Shown here: piece by piece, positions 1-12,080 of the stretch
Numbering within the stretch: the first letter of the stretch is position 1
Layout: every line of letters begins with the position of its first letter
Origin: Saxidomus purpurata
Lineage: Eukaryota > Mollusca > Bivalvia > Venerida > Veneridae
Reading direction: 5' to 3'
Length of the DNA: 64,000 bases
Assembly: GCA_022818135.1 (NCBI GenBank)
Contig: JAFMSR010000005.1
Location: forward strand, 31,055,254 to 31,119,253
The notes under the pieces: model-generated
Told to the model about the DNA's origin: nothing
Database searches by the model: none
The model's input: only the letters and a program-made list of their open reading frames with translations
Made by a program: the position numbers and the translations under genes

Positions 1-114
1 GGTGAAATCGTCCTCCGTAATACATATGTGATAATAAATACGTTCTTGTTTAAGTCATGAAAGTATTTTTCTATGGCAAAATGAAACAACAAACTTATTC
101 TCCATTTATTTCAG

Positions 115-1313
115 TTCGGCAACACTTCCGGTGACAATGGAATGTCTTGAACACAGAAATCACATCGACATCCGTGTAGCAAAGTTTGTAGCTCCAATAG
201 GCGCAACTATCAACATGGACGGCACAGCTTTGTACGAGGCAGTGGCAGCAATATTTATTGCTCAAATAAATGGTGTAGGTCTTAACATTGGAGAAGTTAT
301 TACCGTTAGGTAAGAAATACCTCTTTACGCAATGTGCGCATTTGAACTTTAATTCTAGTCCAAGAACTTGCACAAATAGTATACAAATATTCATACTTAT
401 GAATTATAATTGAGCGAAAAACAACCCGCGCACGGCCGGATCTTAGTACTTCGTCAAATGTGAAACTAGTCATTACATGATTGCCAACGTAACTTTTTCG
501 CATTTTGTATAGACTTATAGGTAAAGGGAAACAAAAATACTGTGATAGTGTAAACTTGTTTATTCGATTAACCTTCCTTGATAAGTTTTGTTAACCTAAT
601 TTCTTTTTAATTATTTCAGTTTAACAGCAACAGCAGCAGCCATTGGTGCAGCCGGAATACCGTCGGCTGGTCTGGTAACAATGACCATTGTGTTAACGGC
701 CGTAGGATTACCGACAGAAGATGTGTCTTTGATCCTGGCAATTGACTGGTTTCTGTAAGATATAGCACACAATAATAGTTAATATGATCAATTATATCGA
801 CTGCACTAGACTGCTGTATATCTGATATATGTTTTTCTGTTGAAGACCAAAGTTCATTCCTATTCTGAAAATTAGAACAATGGCATAGTACAACAACATC
901 TAATTCATGCAAAAGAAATTTGTTAAAGTTTAAAAGTAACTTGTTACTTTCATGTGATCGTAATATCGTTTAAAACAACTTTAAAAAAATAATTTTGTAT
1001 GGACTACCTTTTGACGGCTTAGAAAAACAGCACTTTTAAGTTATTGTTATTTTATCATGATTTCAGAGATCGATTCAGAACTGCAATCAACGTTCTCGGA
1101 GATTCTTTCGGTGCTGGAATTGTAGATCATATGTCAAGGTCAGACCTCAAAGAGATTGATAGGCAACATGCAATTGAAATGGAAATGGCGGAAGAAGATA
1201 ATCACGTGGATGTGAATCTATCAAAAGCGGATGAGGCTGGTATAACAAACATGGCGTTTATGAATGGTGAAGCAAAGAATTCCGAAAATGGTGAAATTAA
1301 TTTTCGGTTGTAG
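115..1313 (+). CDS. Excitatory amino acid transporter (SLC1 family), C-terminal exons
   Basis: Three spliced exons, 115-309, 620-754 and 1067-1313 (stop at 1311-1313), encode the C-terminal part of a plasma-membrane Na+-coupled glutamate/aspartate transporter. All borders are AG/GT with consistent phase. Exon 1 carries the substrate and sodium site [10 protein letters not shown]. Exon 2 carries the hairpin-2 motif [12 protein letters not shown] followed by VLTAVGLP. Exon 3 carries the TM8 motif [17 protein letters not shown]. The Arg in DRFRT is the residue that in family members pairs with the side-chain carboxylate of acidic substrates; neutral-amino-acid ASCT relatives lack it. This favours a glutamate/aspartate transporter. 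The tail after TM8 is acidic and about 60 residues long, as expected for cytoplasm. The N-terminal trimerisation part lies upstream of the window. Family assignment is firm; the exact paralogue is not determined. Confidence 0.93.
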
Positions 1314-1717
1314 AATGTGTATGCAGAACAAGATGCTTAATTCAATTTTACGACATCTGTCTGACATTCCAGAAATTCCTTGCACACATACTGAAGTAGC
1401 AGTAGTAGACAACAAGATGTCTGCCTACAGAGAAGTCAGACAAATGTTAGCTACTTTTATACTACAAGAGTTGACTCTGTTTCATGAAAATCTTATCTTC
1501 AGACTAATCTTGTTACTCAACTGAAGCGTTCTGGAACTTAGACTGGATGATAGTACATTAACACAAATCCTTAACGAAATAATTGAACAATGTCTGTGAT
1601 TCCAGTAAATTTATGTGATTCGGCCATCGCGGCCATACATAGCACTGTACGCCATTTAGTGATCAATTTTTCAGTTAGAACCTGTAAAAACCTGTCAAAA
1701 TTAAAGACAGAGATGGA
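1314..1717 (+). other. Probable 3' UTR of the amino acid transporter
   Basis: Non-coding sequence between the transporter stop codon and the transposon at 1724. A variant poly(A) signal ATTAAA lies at about 1700-1705. If transcription runs further, the transposon would be part of the UTR. The true transcript end cannot be seen. Confidence 0.45.
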
Positions 1718-2123
1718 CAAACCTATGGAAGCCTTGGAGGGCCACTTTTGAATTTCGACTTGCGGGTGTTTTTTTACTTTTGACTTATGACTTTTGTACG
1801 CCGTACTTTTTGACTATGACTAAACTACTGTATTGCCTCTTTGGCGTTTTTATTAAAACAATATAAACACGTCAACACTCAATAAATACAATTTCTATTT
1901 AAAAGATTTTAATAAAATCAATTATATATATATAAAAGTTACATCATTTGTGTCAGTAGTAACAAAAAAAACGTGTTTTAACACGCTTTTGTTTTGACTT
2001 TTGACTTATTACTTATGATTTATGACTTATTACTTTTGACTTTTGACTTTTGACTTATTACTTTTGACTTTTGACTTATTACTTATCACTTTTGACTTAT
2101 TACTTATCACTTATGAAATAAGA

Positions 2124-2148
2124 AACCCTAACCCTAACCCTAACCCTA
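2124..2148. repeat. Internal telomeric repeat tract (CCCTAA)n in transposon copy 1
   Basis: About four consecutive CCCTAA units lie inside the transposon. They sit just after its GACTTTT-rich subterminal array and just before the GTCCTC segment. Confidence 0.85.
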
Positions 2149-2530
2149 TACACGGTCCTCACTGAGGACCTCCAGCGGCAGGTTCAGGTAATACTAGGAA
2201 CCTGCTACTGAGGACCCAACAATATATAACAATATACTTATACATATTACAGCACTTTAATTTCCTTCGGTATACCTTGTGATATTAACATATAGATACA
2301 TAGAAACATAAAAAGTAATTTTTTAAAAAGTTACCATAGCAACAAAAAAATCATTTTTTTACAGTTCCTTCATAGTTGGCTTGACGCCTGGGGGTCAAGT
2401 CCCCAACCCCGCTTAAAGAAAATTCTCAATTGTATATTATCATTGTTAAAAAGAAGGTCTCATGGTAGATAAGAAATATGTTGCTTTATGTACATTATGC
2501 TTAATGAGCTAGCTTCTTAAATAAAAGAAG

Positions 2531-2568
<38 letters not shown>
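2531..2568. repeat. (ATT)n microsatellite
   Basis: Twelve or so perfect ATT units inside transposon copy 1. The run is absent from copy 2, so it expanded after the copies diverged. Confidence 0.9.
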
Positions 2569-2569
<1 letters not shown>

Positions 2570-2960
2570 AAAGAAAGAGGACACCCACAAGGCCTCCCGA
2601 GCCGAGAGTTGCGTCGCCGCTCACTGCGGAGGCTCCCAAGGTCGCCTCCTGACGCGCCGTCACGGCTCATTGATACTAAAATAAATGACAAAGACAAAAG
2701 TAACTTAGTTCATTTATTTACAGCAAACAAGTTTACAGTGCTACGCACAAACATTATTTTAAAACCTTAATGCAGGTTCGAATCCCAGTTTATATTGTCA
2801 CAGCAGATCGTTATGCTTTTTATGCAGTACCATTCCTCTTAAAGTGTCTGAAAGTAGCAGTCATAAGTCAAAAGTCAAAAGTTGAAAGTCATAACTTAAA
2901 AGTCAAAAACACCCGTAAGTCGAAACTCAAAAGTGGCCCTCCAAGGCTTCCATACAAACC

Positions 2961-3596
2961 CGTTTTAGAATATTAGCAAAGTCAGAGTTAAATTAAAAAA
3001 TAGACAACATTTAACTCAAAACAGAATGTTTGAAGCAGTTTTATCTTATCAGAGCAGGAACGTAGAATATATTCTACGTTCCTGATCAGAGTAATCAGTT
3101 GGTATAAATTTCCTTCATACATGCTCATAAATAGGTTATGGCTTATAACGTCAGACCCAAAGTTTCCTTGTTAAATACACACACTTGCTGAAAAATGTTT
3201 CTATATCGATGTCGGCTACAAATTTAGCGGTATACAATAATCACATAATTATATCAGCATTCACATCTCATCGGCAAAACAATACGCCTTTAACTATGTA
3301 ATACTGACAATGAAATGGGAGAAGAGCAAGATCAGTTAGACAAAAAGTGTAATGCAATTCATACCATTAGCAAGTTTTGACAAAAAGCAAGAAGTGTACC
3401 TGAGGAAACACAACATGAAATTGACATTTTATGAGATCTTGGACGAGATGGGTCGTTCTGAAGTTCAAGGCAGTTGTTGTAGTCGGATTGTTTAACGATA
3501 GTTCAGGCTAAAGTAGATAAGACTTACCGTTTTATGTATCAGATCACGTGAATAAACTCTAAATGACTTTAAAATCAATCTCATAAAGAACGTATA
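2961..3596. other. Intergenic; holds one perfect palindrome
   Basis: No coding exon is recognisable. A 30-bp perfect palindrome lies at 3055-3084 (arm CAGGAACGTAGAATA). Confidence 0.6.
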
Positions 3597-3784
3597 CAAT
3601 AAACTCCGTATATAACGTCTCCGGATATAGCGAAATTCTAGATATAAGCATCACATTTTCTTGGTCCAATTTTTCTCCATTCTTTATTTCAAATGAAAAG
3701 TCTATTAAATTGATATAGCGTATTCCGGAGATAAAGAAAAAATTTAAATTATCCCAAAGAGTTCGTTATATCCGGAGCTTATTG
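3597..3784. mobile_element. Tc1/mariner (pogo-like) MITE
   Basis: A 188-bp element with imperfect terminal inverted repeats. The left end begins CAATAAACTCCGTATATAAC and the right end, read in reverse, begins CAATAAGCTCCGGATATAAC. It is flanked by TA on both sides (3595-3596 and 3785-3786), the target duplication of this superfamily. It has no coding capacity. The 'ATATAACG' TIR style resembles pogo/Tigger-derived MITEs. Confidence 0.75.
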
Positions 3785-3786
3785 TA

Positions 3787-5110
3787 CTTTGACAATACAA
3801 ACGTATATATTGCCTTCGAAAGAACTTGATATTATATTATTTTGACCTTCAAGATTATTTTTCAAAGTATTTCATTTTTGTTGTATTTGTATATAAAGTG
3901 ACAGAAACCAGTTTTGTTCCCTATTATATGTATTTTTAAAAATGTTTCATACTTTTTTTTTAATTTTAAAATAAAATTTAGATTGAATCTAAAAATGTTT
4001 TTATGATTGTTCAACCATAGACATAGAATATTCTAGTCTCTCGTGCAACATATTTATTTTAGATTATTTTATCACCAGAGCGTGTAAAGTTCTCATACAG
4101 TAGTCCAAGATTATTAAAAAAAAGTATTAGCATCTGTTTGTAGTTTATGCAAAATAAGCACATTTAAATCAAATTTAATACAGTTATAAAATCGTCCATG
4201 GACACTCTTTAATCTGTTTTCTCGCCTCTGGCAAAACACCACCAATTAACAAAGATAATTATGACACGATGTAAAACTGTTGTATCTCAACATAAACAAA
4301 GAAGCAGATACAGTTCTTCTATTCTAAACTTTCGAAGGTATGTCATTTACGTTGCATTTGGCCGTTACTTGATAAATTCATATCAACCCTCGGGGAAAAC
4401 TCTTTTGGTCAATTTATTATAATATCTAAAGATTGTAGCATAGGAAACGGTAATTATTTAAACCGTGACTTGGAAACAAATCAAAACGACATTTTGATGT
4501 TGTAATTACAAAGTAATTAGAAACAATTGGTACACAAGTGTAAACAAATTATTTAAGCAAAAATCTTGACTTTTTATTTCAAAATCAGATTTGCAGTATA
4601 TTTGTTACGAGGTTTTTGCATTAATTTCGGAACACAATTTAATAGTAACGATTGCATGTACTTATGTACAAAAGAAGGCTTTTACAAATGCATTTTCATT
4701 CGGTCCCGAAAAATCAGACAATAAGATTGAAAAAAATTCGAATTATTTCTTGATTTCCTTTTATTTAATTTTCGTCGTAACATTGATATTTATGGCTCAT
4801 TTTGAATTAAACTTCGAGAAAACAATCCGAGGTCGAAAGAATATCTTGACCCAACCAGTGCGTGGTCAGTTCACGCTTGGATAAAGATAGCTGATAAGAC
4901 AAAAATCCAATAATCGATAGCGCTCAACGAGTGACTTTTTGGTGTAAAGGGAAACAATCCATTTTCCCACAGGCCTTATAAGCAAGGGGCAATACTCTGT
5001 TTACAATGGCGCTCCATTTCTGGCCAGGTATATATTTTCATCTCACGTTGTGACCTATGTTTTTTATTTTGTAATTAAACCGTAGAATATTTTCGAAGTG
5101 TCGATCTCAT
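3787..5110. other. AT-rich intergenic sequence, nothing recognised
   Basis: The open frame at 4591-4884 (97 codons) has no recognisable domain and no splice or codon support, so it is not called. Confidence 0.5.
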
Positions 5111-5178
5111 AAGAAAGAAAGAAAGAACAGAAAGAAAGAAAAGAAAGGAAAAGAAAGAAAAGAAAGAACGAAAGAAAG
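5111..5178. repeat. (GAAA)n microsatellite
   Basis: Imperfect GAAA/GAAAA units on the + strand. Confidence 0.85.
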
Positions 5179-5329
5179 ACAGACACTAAAATGTTGTCCA
5201 TTTCAAATCTGATTGCAATACCCTTCTCACCCAGTCTTAATTTGAACATTTCTGAGCTTAATTTCAATACTGCCACTAATCCTTGTCCTTTCCCCCGATC
5301 TTTGTACTTCATTTTTGCTAAGCCGAATT

Positions 5330-5475
5330 TGCCCAATCGTTACCGAGCTGACTCGGTCTTGTCCTTGTCCTTCTTCATTGTTGCTGACCCAAGCTTGTGC
5401 TTTTCCTGTTTCCTTGGTCCTGACCCGATCTAGACCCATTGTTGCTGACCCAGTCTTGTCCCATTGTTATTATCT
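5330..5475. repeat. Degenerate pyrimidine-rich tandem repeat
   Basis: Variants of TTGTTGCTGACCCAGTCTTG recur several times, together with CTTGTCC words. The overlapping frames at 5191-5433 and 5315-5524 are by-products of this low-complexity sequence. Confidence 0.5.
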
Positions 5476-7624
5476 TTTACCTCCTCTCCACCCATACAGA
5501 TTTTGCTGGTGTTACAGTTGTTAACTTTCATCACTTTAGAATAATTTTCCGACCAAAATCATTCTACTTGTCTCCTACGTATGTTGTTAAGTATAGCCTG
5601 GAGACTGTGACTAATGTTATTTACAAAATTTATATGTTTTAAGAACAGTTGTAAAATTGTCGATTCAAGATGGTGCCTGTTTAACTCTTCACGTCAATAA
5701 GTATGTACATAAGAAAAACATAAAAGGTTAAATAAAACAGCTCTGTCTTGTCACCAATGTACTCAAAAACGCAGTCTGATGTAGCCTGGTTCAACATGGG
5801 GTACCCTTGTTCATACCCTTTACTATGCTTAACTATAACTATACAGTACAGCAGCATGGTTCGTGAAGCGACACGTGAAGTATAGCAGTCATAAGTTTTC
5901 AGAGCGTGGCAAGATTGAAAGTGTCAAAGCGGAGCGACACATGATGATCCTCTAAATGTCAACAACCAACTGGTCAAGTTTTCAAGATGTATAACCTGTA
6001 AAAATCTGCTGTCTTCGTACAAAGAACGAACGTTCCAGCATCCTATTACAGTTGTATGCTTTTAACACAATACTGAGATTTTCAAAGTGTCGTCTGTCGT
6101 CATATGCAGGCTTGATGGAATTTTTCGACTGATATTTGATTCCTTGCTTCCGTACCGTTGTGTTTTTTACGTGGCTAGGTTGCTTTCACATGCACAGCCC
6201 TCCTCCTTTTTTATTCGGGTTTGAACCGGTCTTGACGAGTTCCTACTATACACATTTTAAAATTCTTTTGTATACATTTAGGCACAAAATTCAACAAATT
6301 TTCACAAATTCAACAAAATTCAGAACAGACGAGCGAAAGAAAGGATGATATTCAATCTTTTAGAATTTCATGGGCAATAATTCGAAGTAACTGAATGGAT
6401 TTGACAAATCTTGACTGTATTAAATTTTAACAGTACATATACCAATTGAAAATTGAATTCTCTTATTCAGTTATCAAACAAAACTGGATTTAAGATTTCA
6501 CTTTAGAGATTTTTTATGTTGGATTAACCATTTCGATGTCCCTTCTTCTTAACCTTCTCACTCAAAGTCTATACTATCACCCGGTCAAACGGAGAATACA
6601 ATCTGTCCCCTAGATCCTTCATTTTTAGAACTTCTGTCGTTTCTCTTTTGCTCAACTGAGGACATGGGAGAATGACCACATTTGCAGTGTATGTACTGTA
6701 GCCTAATGATACCGTTAAGATGGAAACAACTTCATTTTGAGAACTGTCTGAATTTATCCTGTTGTCTCCCCTGTATGTTTCAACAGTGTGACTCGTTCCG
6801 ACATGTTCAGTAGATGAAGTTATCTTTGTCTTGCTCCAGCATTATTAAAATATGTGTCACAGTGACATATAATATTTGAGTGGCATGCTTAAATGATTGT
6901 CAATTTATGCTAATTGTTTGGCGATCTTGTCCGCCTTCTTATTTCCAGAAACACCACAATAAACTTGCCACTCTTCACATCAACGGCACAGTAAAAGGAC
7001 ACTACTCTGTTGGCTAAACTTGGTAAACTCTCTGGGAAGAGCATATACGTTGTTGCTACTAAAGCCACGTACAACTGAAAAAGCAGCTATTTCGATTGTC
7101 ACTTAGAGACCCGTCTGCTCTGACTCTTGTACATCAGGTAAGATGGCTTCAGCTTCTATTATTGTACATGGTACAGTTCCTGTGTGTCCTGTCCTGTACA
7201 AGTATATAATTACTGTGTCAGCTCCCGTGTCATTGTGTCTCCGGAGACTACTCGTCTGAGATTTTGGCAAATGTGAGATCCCTTTTGGTAGTCTTATCTA
7301 CTGTCAGCCATAAGTTACTGACTGCAGTGCAGATGTGTATAGTCGACAGTTCATAATGGTAGATATTGTTGATTCAAAAAGAGTAACATTGATATATGTT
7401 TGAAACATCTCCGCTGGAGTTGTCTTTTTTAAACTTAATTTTCAGTGGGCAGTCTCGCTAGAAAAAGGAAAAAACGACAAGTACAAATGTACATGTATTT
7501 CGTTGTTTGTACTAGAACTTTATCCTCCATCATTTCACTCAGTGGTTGTTTGCAATGATGTCTTCCATAGTCGTGTTCCAAGTCGAAAACTAGAAAATTG
7601 TTTTTGATAAAAACAGTATCTCCC
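5476..7624. other. Intergenic, nothing recognised
   Basis: Read on both strands without finding an exon, RNA gene or clear repeat. The short frames here (for example 6136-6348 and 7435-7644 minus) have no recognisable motif. Confidence 0.45.
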
Positions 7625-8711
7625 ATCCGGTCTAAGTCCCCCAAAAGGGACTTTGACCACTGACCTCAAACTCAGGTCATTCATATGTTATCAACAATAA
7701 CCCTATAAACTAAAATGATCCTACGATAGCCCATTCTTCAGCTATTAATTGGAAACTGTTCTTTCATTAAAGGGCATTGTGAAATTGACCTCTGGCCCAA
7801 AAATCAATAGGGGTCTTCCAATGGCCATGACAAACTGGACTTCATACTGATGCTTCCCTAAAAGTCTGATGAAAATCCAACTTTGTAATTAGGAAATGAA
7901 GAGTGGACAATATTATCAACTTTCATGCCTCTGTGTTATTGGCCTTTGACCATATGACCCCAAATTATAATCTGTACAACTATACTTCATACTACCGCTT
8001 CACATCAAGTTTGAAAATCCAACAATGGGTTAAGCAGATAAAGAGCAGACAAGATTCATAATTCTTAGGCCCATGTGACCTTGACCTTTTATTATATGAT
8101 CTAAAATTGTATTATGCACAGCTAGACCTCATACTAATGCTTACCTAAAAGTCTAATCAAAATCCATCAAGGGGTTTAGGAGATGGAGACCGGACAAGAA
8201 TTATAAGTTTCAGGCTCATGTGACCTTGACCTTTAATAATATGACCCCAAAATATAATAATTATAACTAGACTTTTTTCTACACAGGTTTACGAGATGAA
8301 GAGGGGGCAAAAATTTTAAGTTCCATGGCCCAATGGCCTTGACCTTTGGCTGTATGACCCAAAATCGTAATATGCACAAGAAGACTTCATACTTATACTT
8401 CCCACAAAGTTTGATTAAAATCAAACACGGGGTTTTGGTGATAAAAAGCGGACACGATTTACAAGTTTAACGCCCCTGTGACCTTTACCTTTGACTATAT
8501 GACTCCAAATTGTAATATGCACAATTTGATTTCATATTAATGATTTCTACCAAATTTGATGAAACTCCAACAAGAGTTTCGGAGACGAAGAGCGGACAAT
8601 GCAAAGTGGACATACGCCAAAGAAGGACGGACAGACAAACATATAGACAGATGGACGACAAGAAGAAAAAATATGTATCTCCCTGAAGGGACAGATTTAA
8701 TAAGGATAGCC
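7625..8711. repeat. Dispersed bivalve-type repeat with internal ~180-bp units
   Basis: Four to five diverged units share the phrases CTTCATACT...AAGTTTGA, AAATCCAAC, GAGCGGACA and TGTGACCTTGACCTTT. The right edge reads CTCCCTGAAGGGACAGATT. TGACCTTGA (the complement of TCAAGGTCA) recurs once per unit. It is probably non-coding mobile or satellite-like DNA. The edges are approximate. Confidence 0.65.
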
Positions 8712-9416
8712 GTTTGCTGGTTTGTCTGGAGGTGACCATCCATGACGTTTTCATATTATATGCGTTGTTTGCCAGCGAGAATTTAACAAGGAGCTCCGAT
8801 TATGATCTGGAACTTCACATAATAGTCGTGAAGTACAGCAGAATCGATTGTGACCCTGCACTTCGCATAATGGTGGTGAAGAACAGCAGCCTTGATTGTG
8901 ACCCGGCACTAAGTGTATTGGCCATGAAGAACAGCAGCCCCGATTGTGACCCGGCACTACACAAAATACTCGTGAAGTACATCAGCCAGGATTGGCATAT
9001 TATGACGAAGTGCGCCAGTTTCGATTGTGATTAATATAATGGATATGAAACACCGCCCTGATTGTGACCCGGGCCTTCGCATAATTAATGAAGTACAACG
9101 GTCTCGATTTTGATCCGGCACTCAACGTAACGGTTGTGAAGTACAGCAGTCTCGAATTTGACCAGGCACTTAACATAATAGTCGTGTTGTACAGCAGCAT
9201 CGATTTTGAGCCGGTACTTCGCACAATGGTGGTGAAGTACAGCCGCCTCGATTATGACCCATCACTTCGAATAATGGCCTTAAATATACATGTATAATCC
9301 GGCACTTCATACAACAGTCTAGTAGTACAGCAGACTCGATTGTAACCCAGAATTATCACAGAAGTTGTAAATTACAGCAGCTTCATTGATCCGGTACTTA
9401 ACATGATGACTGTACT

Positions 9417-9545
9417 ACACGACTATTATGTTAAGTACTGGGTCACAATTGATGCTTCTGTACTTCACGACTATTATTTGAAATTCCAGGTCAAAATCGA
9501 TGCTGCTGTACTAAACGATTATAATTTGAAGTGCCGGGTCAAACT
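9417..9545 (-). repeat. Inverted block inside the 48-bp satellite
   Basis: About 2.7 units run in the opposite direction (ATGCTGCTGTACTT... and GGGTCA read on +), between forward-oriented units on each side. This marks an inversion within the array's older, diverged left edge. Confidence 0.8.
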
Positions 9546-11689
9546 GTGAATCACAGCAGCCGCACTTGTGATCAGGTAATTCACTTAATGGTCATGGTGT
9601 ACTCTGCACTTAATATAATGGACGCGAAGTACAGCAGCCTCGATTGTGACCCAGAATTATCACAAGAGTTGTACATAAGGGCAGCTTCACTTTTGATTCG
9701 GTACTTAACACTATAATTATTGAAGTACAGCAGCATTGACTGTGATCCGGCAATTCACTTAATGGTCATGGTGTACAGCAGCCTCAATTGTGACTCTGCA
9801 CATAATAGAATGGTGGTGAACTACAGCATCGATTGTGACTCTGCACTTAAAATAATAGTCGTGAAGAACTGTAGCCTCGATTATGACCCGGCATTTAAAA
9901 TAATGGTAATGTATTACAGCAACATCGATTGTGACCCGGCATTTAACTTAATGGTCGTGAAGTACAGCAGCCTCGATTGTAACCTGGTCCTAAACATAAT
10001 GGTATTGAAGTACAGTAGCCTCGATTGTGATCCGTCACTGAACAAATTGGTCGTGAAGTACAGCAGCATCAATTGTAACCCGTCACTGAACATATTGGTC
10101 ATGAAGTACAGTAGCATCGATTGTGGCCCGCCACTTAACATAATGGTCGTGAAGTACAGTAGCATCGATTGTGACCCGTCACTGAACATATTGGTCATGA
10201 AGTACAGTAGCATCGATTGTGGCCCGCCACTTAACATAATGGTCGTGAAGTACAGTAGCATCGATTGTGACCCGTCACTGAACATATTGGTCGTGAAGTA
10301 CAGTAGCATCGATTGTGGCCCGCCACTTAACATAATGGTCGTGAAGTACAGTAGCATCGATTGTGACCCGTCACTTAACATATTGGTCATGAAGTACAGT
10401 AGCATCGATAGTGACCCGGCATTTAACATAATGGTCGTGTATTACAGCAGTCTCGATTGTGACCCGTCACTGAACATATTGGTCATGAAGTACAGTAGCA
10501 TCGATTGTGGCCCGCCACTTAACATAATGGTCGTGAAGTACAGCAGCATCGATTGTGACCCGTCACTGAACATATTGGTCATGAAGTACAGTAGCATCGA
10601 TTGTGGCCCGCCACTTAACATAATGGTCGTGAAGTATAGCAGCATCGATTGTGACCCGTCACTGAACATATTGGTCATGAAGTACAGTAGCATGGATTGT
10701 GACCCGTCACTTAACAAATTGGCCATGAAGTACACTAGCATCGATTGTGACCCGTCACTGAACATAATGGTCGTGAAGTACAGTAGCATCGATTGTGGCC
10801 CGCCATTTAACATACTGGTCGTGAAGTACAGTAGCATCGATTGTGGCCCGTCACTGAACATATTGGTCATGAAGTACAGTAGCATCGATTGTGGCCCGTC
10901 ACTGAACATATTGGTCGTGAAGTACAGTAGCATCGATAGTGACCCGCTACTTAACATAATGGTCGTGAAGTACAGTAGCATCGATTGTGACCCGCTACTT
11001 AACATAATGGTCGTGAAGTACAGTAGCATCGATTGTGACCCGCTACTTAACATAATGGTCGTGAAGTACAGCAGCATCGATTGTGACCCGTCACTGAACA
11101 TATTGGTCATGAAGTACAGTAGCATCGATAGTGACCCGGCATTTAACATAATGGTCGTGTATTACAGCAGTCTCGATTGTGACACATCACTGAACATATT
11201 GGTCATGAAGTACAGTAGCATCGATTGTGGCCCGCCACTTAACATAATGGTCGTGAAGTACAGTAGCATCGATTGTGACTCGTCACTGAACATATTGGTC
11301 ATGAAGTACAGTAGCATCGATTGTGGCCCGCCACTTAACATAATGGTCGTGAAGTACAGCAGCATCGATTGTGACCCGTCACTGAACATATTGGTCATGA
11401 AGTACAGCAGCATGGATTGTGACCCGTCACTTAACATATTGGTCATGAAGTACAGCAGCATCGATTGTGACCCGTCACTTAACATAATGGTCGTGAAGTA
11501 CAGTAGCATCGATTGTGGCCCGTCACTTAACATAATGGTCGTGAAGTACAGCAGCATCGATTGTAACCCGGCATTTAACATACTGGTCGTGAAGTACAGT
11601 AGCATCGATTGTGGCCCGACACTGAACATATTGGTCATGAAGTACAGTAGCATCGATTGTGGCCCGTCACTGAACATACTGGTCATGAG

Positions 11690-12080
11690 GTACAGTATAG
11701 CATCGATTGTGACCCGTCACTGAACATAATGGTCGTGACAGTACAGTATTGTGCTATCGGGATTGTGACCCGTCATCTTAACAATGATAATGGTCGTGAA
11801 GTACAGCAGCATCGATTGTAACCCGGCTATTTAACATACTGTGTCTTGTGTGAAGTACAGTAGCATCGATTGTGGCCCGACACTGAACATATTGGTCATG
11901 AAGTACAGTAGCATCAGATTGTGGCCTTTCACTGAACATATAGGTCATGAAGTACGGTAGCATCGATCGTGACTTCCGTCACTGAACAATAATGGTCGTG
12001 AAAGTACAGTAGCATCGAATAGTGTACCCGTCAATTAACATAATGGTCGTGACTATACAGTAACATTCGACTGTGACCCG
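11690..12080 (+). repeat. Indel-rich stretch of the 48-bp satellite
   Basis: Units here carry many 1-6 bp insertions (for example TACAGTATAGCATCG and CATCTTAACAATGATAATGG) that are absent from the flanking homogeneous units. This breaks the 48-bp phase. The pattern resembles uncorrected long-read error more than biological drift. Confidence 0.6.

Larger units (their letters stand above)
1724..2954. mobile_element. Non-autonomous DNA transposon, copy 1, with 6-bp TSD
   Basis: The element begins TATGGAAGCC and ends GGCTTCCATA. Terminal inverted repeats run more than 50 bp, covering a block that reads GAGGGCCACTTTTGA on the left and its complement on the right. It is flanked by the identical 6-mer CAAACC at 1718-1723 and 2955-2960, a target-site duplication. 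The left subterminal region (about 1980-2120) is a degenerate array of GACTTTTGACTTAT-like words, and the right arm holds the complementary words. The interior carries a telomeric tract, a GTCCTC/GAGGAC palindromic segment and an (ATT)n run. No transposase frame is present, so it depends on proteins made elsewhere. The superfamily is not established. A 6-bp duplication is uncommon; it is reported for Dada and some Ginger elements. Confidence 0.85.

Noticed and set aside
2124..2148. Chromosome end
   Set aside because: The telomeric tract is short, lies inside a transposon, and recurs at the same place in the second copy.
4591..4884. 97-codon + frame with one hydrophobic stretch
   Set aside because: Chance-length frame in AT-rich DNA with no recognisable family, splice or start support.
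9720..11723. 667-codon + frame as a repeat protein
   Set aside because: The 48-bp unit is open on both strands, flanking units are frame-broken, and variation shows no codon bias. No signal peptide, start context or splice sites.
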